A DNA stretch of 9,103 nucleotides from Candidatus Dormiibacterota bacterium (GTDB lineage Bacteria; Chloroflexota; Dormibacteria; UBA8260), in contig CATPCA010000131.1 in NCBI GenBank assembly GCA_955652545.1, positions 1 to 9,103 on the forward strand, in the 5' to 3' direction. The notes under the pieces are model-generated. The model saw nothing but the letters and a program-made list of their open reading frames with translations, did not search any database and had not been told where the DNA came from. Positions 6,262 through 9,103 of this stretch are shown piece by piece; position 1 is the first letter of the stretch, and every line of letters starts with the position of its first letter. The translations under genes were made by a program, and so were the position numbers.

Positions 6262-6949
6262 ACTGCGTGATCACCACCCACTGCAGCACTGCGGCAGCGA
6301 TGACCAGCGAATGGAAGATCTCATGGAAGCCGAACGTGCGTGGCCACGGATCGGGCCGTTGCTTCGCGTAGATGATCGCCCCGGCGATGTAGACGGCTCC
6401 GCCCAGGGCGAGCAGGCCGACCCCGACGGGCCCGACGTTGCTCAGCAGCCGGGGCATGATGACGATGCCGAAGCCGCCGATGGCGATGTAGGGCCCGACC
6501 TCGATCACGACGGGCGCGTCGATCCAGAAGAGGTTGAGCAGACTGCCGAGGATGGCGCCGCCCCACACCACGGCGAGGGTGGCAACGCTCAACCAGCCGG
6601 TGAGCGCGATGACGGCGATCGGGGTGAAGGTACCGGCGACGAGCATGAAGATGGTGGCGTGGTCGAGGCGGCGGAGCCAGCGCCGCACCGATACCGACCA
6701 GTGGCCACGGTGATACAGCGCGCTGACACCGAGGCAGGCACTCAGGGTGGCGGCGTAGATTGCCGTCGAGGTCCGCGCGCCGCCCGCGGCGGGTGCGTGC
6801 ACGATTGCCCACGCTCCGGCGATCAGCGAGACCGGAAAGGCGAACTCGTGCAGGACGCCGCGCAGGCGCGGCGTGACGAAGGCGACCGCCGCGCGTGCCG
6901 CTTCGCCGGCCTCGTCGACCGCCACCGCCAGCGGGGAGAGATTGTCCAC
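6242..6949 (-). CDS. Hemolysin III / TrhA family (PAQR-like) membrane protein
   Basis: The 235-residue product has seven hydrophobic segments and the hemolysin III signature: RGVLHE (30-35), SALYH (76-80), RRLDHATIF (93-101), AGTFTP (105-110) and FGFHEIFHSLVI (206-217). The proposed metal-binding set of the PAQR/CREST superfamily is complete: S76-x3-H80, D96 and H209-x3-H213. Bacterial relatives (YqfA/TrhA) act in membrane energetics and lipid homeostasis; the hemolysin name is historical and true haemolytic activity should not be assumed. Start: GTG at 6949 is chosen because a -10-like box lies 7 bases upstream; an AAGGTGG could also serve as ribosome site, and GTG at 6958 is a nearby alternative. 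The N-terminus before RG-x-LHE is about 29 residues, slightly long for the family. The open frame continues far upstream through the antisense of the next gene, which is not a fusion. Confidence 0.93.
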   Translation of the reverse strand: MDNLSPLAVAVDEAGEAARAAVAFVTPRLRGVLHEFAFPVSLIAGAWAIVHAPAAGGARTSTAIYAATLSACLGVSALYHRGHWSVSVRRWLRRLDHATIFMLVAGTFTPIAVIALTGWLSVATLAVVWGGAILGSLLNLFWIDAPVVIEVGPYIAIGGFGIVIMPRLLSNVGPVGVGLLALGGAVYIAGAIIYAKQRPDPWPRTFGFHEIFHSLVIAAAVLQWVVITQWVTPAA

Positions 6950-6956
6950 GCTGACC

Positions 6957-6962
6957 ACCTTA
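6957..6962 (-). promoter_or_regulatory. -10-like box of the hemolysin III gene
   Basis: On the minus strand TAAGGT (TANNNT type) is followed by seven bases and GTG 6949, the leaderless geometry. The same bases include AAGGTGG, which could instead be a ribosome site five bases from the GTG, so either reading supports this start. No good -35 is seen. Confidence 0.35.
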
Positions 6963-6967
6963 CCCAG

Positions 6968-7001
6968 CGGGGGCGTCCCCGTCGGTGCTGTTCGATACCG
7001 A
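6968..7001. promoter_or_regulatory. Two inverted repeats in the divergent hemolysin III / MBL region
   Basis: CGGGG-N4-CCCCG (6968-6981) and TCGGT-N10-ACCGA (6982-6986 with 6997-7001) lie side by side between the two divergent -10 boxes. Both fall where -35 regions would be. They may be operators controlling one or both genes. Chance in GC-rich DNA is the alternative, especially for the first. Confidence 0.35.
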
Positions 7002-7007
7002 GTGACA

Positions 7008-7013
7008 TACGAT
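7008..7013 (+). promoter_or_regulatory. -10 box TACGAT of the MBL hydrolase gene, leaderless spacing
   Basis: TACGAT matches TATAAT at 4 of 6 positions and lies eight bases before GTG 7022. No Shine-Dalgarno is present in the preceding 25 bases, so a leaderless or nearly leaderless transcript is the simplest reading. A convincing -35 is absent. Confidence 0.45.
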
Positions 7014-7021
7014 CCCGCCTC

Positions 7022-8080
7022 GTGACCGCAGTCCAGATCACGGGCACGGCGCAACGCCAGGCATGGCGCGACGGCGTTCTGCCCGCGGTTGAACGGGTGC
7101 GTCCCCAGCTCTGGTCGGTGCCGGTGCCCATCCCTGACAACCCCCTGCGCTACGTCATCGTCCACCTGCTCGAGCTCGATGACGGCGTCGCCGTCGTCGA
7201 CACCGGCTGGAACACCGAGGTGGCGTGGACGGCGCTCGTCGATGGCCTGGCGGTGGCCGGGTACGCCGTCGGCGACGTGCGGGCCGCGCTGATCACCCAC
7301 ATCCACCCCGACCACTACGGTCTCGCCGGCCGGCTGCGCGAGGCCAGCGGCGCGTGGGTGGCACTGCACGCCGCGGACGCTGCGCTGCTTCCGGGCCGGT
7401 ACGGCGCCGGCGTCGACGCGGTCGTCGCCCAGATGCGCGGCCTGCTTGCCAGCTGCGGCGTCCCCGCCGACGTCGTCGCCGAGCTCAGCGAAGCGTCGAT
7501 GGGCGTGCGCGAGTTCGTCAGCCAGGCGGAGCCCGACGTGCTTCTCGAGCATGGCAAGCCGCTCAGCCTGCCCGGCTGGGACATGGTGCCGCTCCACACC
7601 CCGGGACACTCGCCCGGCCATGTCTGCTTCCTGGACCGCGCCCGGCGAGTGTTGCTCAGCGGGGACCACGTGCTGCCGCGGATCAGTCCCAACATCTCCG
7701 TCCACGCGCAGCAGCCGGGCAACCCCCTGGCCGACTTTCTCGACTCGCTGCGCGCCGTGCGCGACCTGGACGTCGACGAGGTGCTGCCGGCGCACGAGTG
7801 GCGTTTCGCGCCGCTGGCCGCGCGCGTCGATGAGCTGCTCGACCACCACGCCAACCGGCTGGGCGTCGTGGAGCAGGCGATCGCCGACCATCCCGGGGCG
7901 ACCTGCTGGGAGACGGCTCGCCGGCTGCCGTGGTCGCGCGCGTGGGACGAGGTGCGCGGCCACATGCGTCGCGCCGCGGTGGGGGAGACTCTCGCCCACC
8001 TGGTGCTCCTCGAAGCACGCGGAGCCCTCCGCCGCGAGGCCGCGGTGCCGTGGCGATGGCTGCGCACAGACCATCGGTAG
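7022..8080 (+). CDS. Metallo-beta-lactamase-fold hydrolase with C-terminal winged-helix-like domain
   Basis: The 352-residue product has the complete metal-binding set of the MBL superfamily: strand end VVDTG (58-62) with D60, H93-x-H95-x-D97-H98 in THIHPDHYG, H196 in TPGHSPGH, D215 in SGDH and H258 in PAHEW. This is the two-metal hydrolase type (glyoxalase II/LACTB2-like), not a true beta-lactamase by any evidence here. Residues from about 265 on form a helical tail with HPGATCWETARRLPW and RRAAVGETLAHLVLLEARG, like the winged-helix C-terminal domain of LACTB2-type proteins. The substrate is unknown; thioesters or other esters are typical for such relatives. The start GTG 7022 (TAVQITGTA) is supported by the upstream -10 box; the frame is open far upstream only by chance. 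No signal peptide, so cytoplasmic. It is divergent from the hemolysin III gene and 10 bp upstream of the glucosidase gene. Confidence 0.93.
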   Translation: MTAVQITGTAQRQAWRDGVLPAVERVRPQLWSVPVPIPDNPLRYVIVHLLELDDGVAVVDTGWNTEVAWTALVDGLAVAGYAVGDVRAALITHIHPDHYGLAGRLREASGAWVALHAADAALLPGRYGAGVDAVVAQMRGLLASCGVPADVVAELSEASMGVREFVSQAEPDVLLEHGKPLSLPGWDMVPLHTPGHSPGHVCFLDRARRVLLSGDHVLPRISPNISVHAQQPGNPLADFLDSLRAVRDLDVDEVLPAHEWRFAPLAARVDELLDHHANRLGVVEQAIADHPGATCWETARRLPWSRAWDEVRGHMRRAAVGETLAHLVLLEARGALRREAAVPWRWLRTDHR

Positions 8081-8083
8081 ACT
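8078..8083 (+). promoter_or_regulatory. -10-like box TAGACT overlapping the MBL stop codon
   Basis: TAGACT matches TATAAT at 4 of 6 positions, and its first three bases are the MBL gene's stop codon. Seven bases later is the GTG start of the glucosidase gene. No Shine-Dalgarno precedes that GTG, so the glucosidase may have its own leaderless transcript despite its operon-like position. No good -35 is seen. Confidence 0.4.
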
Positions 8084-8090
8084 GCCGCCG

Positions 8091-9103
<1,013 letters not shown>

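Noticed and set aside
5603..7021. Upstream extension of the MBL frame reaching into lhr
   Set aside because: This part is an alternative frame of lhr and then the antisense of the hemolysin III gene. MBL homology begins at about 7022.

Overview
The window is GC-rich and densely coded, and every gene in it looks chromosomal. I see no mobile element, CRISPR array, tRNA or rRNA. Overall GC content, heavy GTG start use, an actinobacterial-type MarR/YceI pair, a full-length Lhr helicase and TANNNT-type -10 boxes set 6-8 bases before start codons all suggest an actinomycete or a related high-GC Terrabacteria lineage (Chloroflexota or Dormibacterota relatives cannot be excluded). The assignment is from style only; no marker gene fixes the phylum.

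Layout. (1) 1-1525: a divergent regulatory module. A conserved unknown membrane protein (partial, minus) and a MarR-family repressor (minus) face a YceI-family lipocalin-like protein (plus). The 94-bp region between marR and yceI holds two face-to-face promoters whose -35 boxes abut inside an inverted repeat, and a second copy of the same TTGA-N4-TCAA repeat lies in the yceI leader. (2) 1526-1860: a 335-bp non-coding stretch with a strong terminator-like hairpin, three further inverted repeats and a perfect 14-bp palindrome upstream of lhr. (3) 1861-6225: lhr, a 1454-residue Lhr helicase that fills nearly half the window. (4) 6242-6949: a hemolysin III/TrhA (PAQR-like) membrane protein on the minus strand, convergent with lhr with only 16 bp between stops. 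(5) 7022-9103: a metallo-beta-lactamase-fold hydrolase divergent from the hemolysin III gene, followed after 10 bp by the N-terminal 337 residues of a GH63/MGH1-like glucosidase that runs off the end.

How the genes relate. The MarR protein probably represses itself and yceI and is relieved by a ligand; YceI proteins bind long lipophilic molecules, so a ligand-capture response is a reasonable hypothesis. The genes from lhr onward look like independent housekeeping or stress functions rather than one pathway. The most unusual feature of the window is transcriptional: six of the seven genes have a -10-like hexamer placed so that transcription would begin at or next to the start codon, implying leaderless mRNAs. 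yceI is the exception, with a clear Shine-Dalgarno leader. No wholly new enzymatic system is evident.
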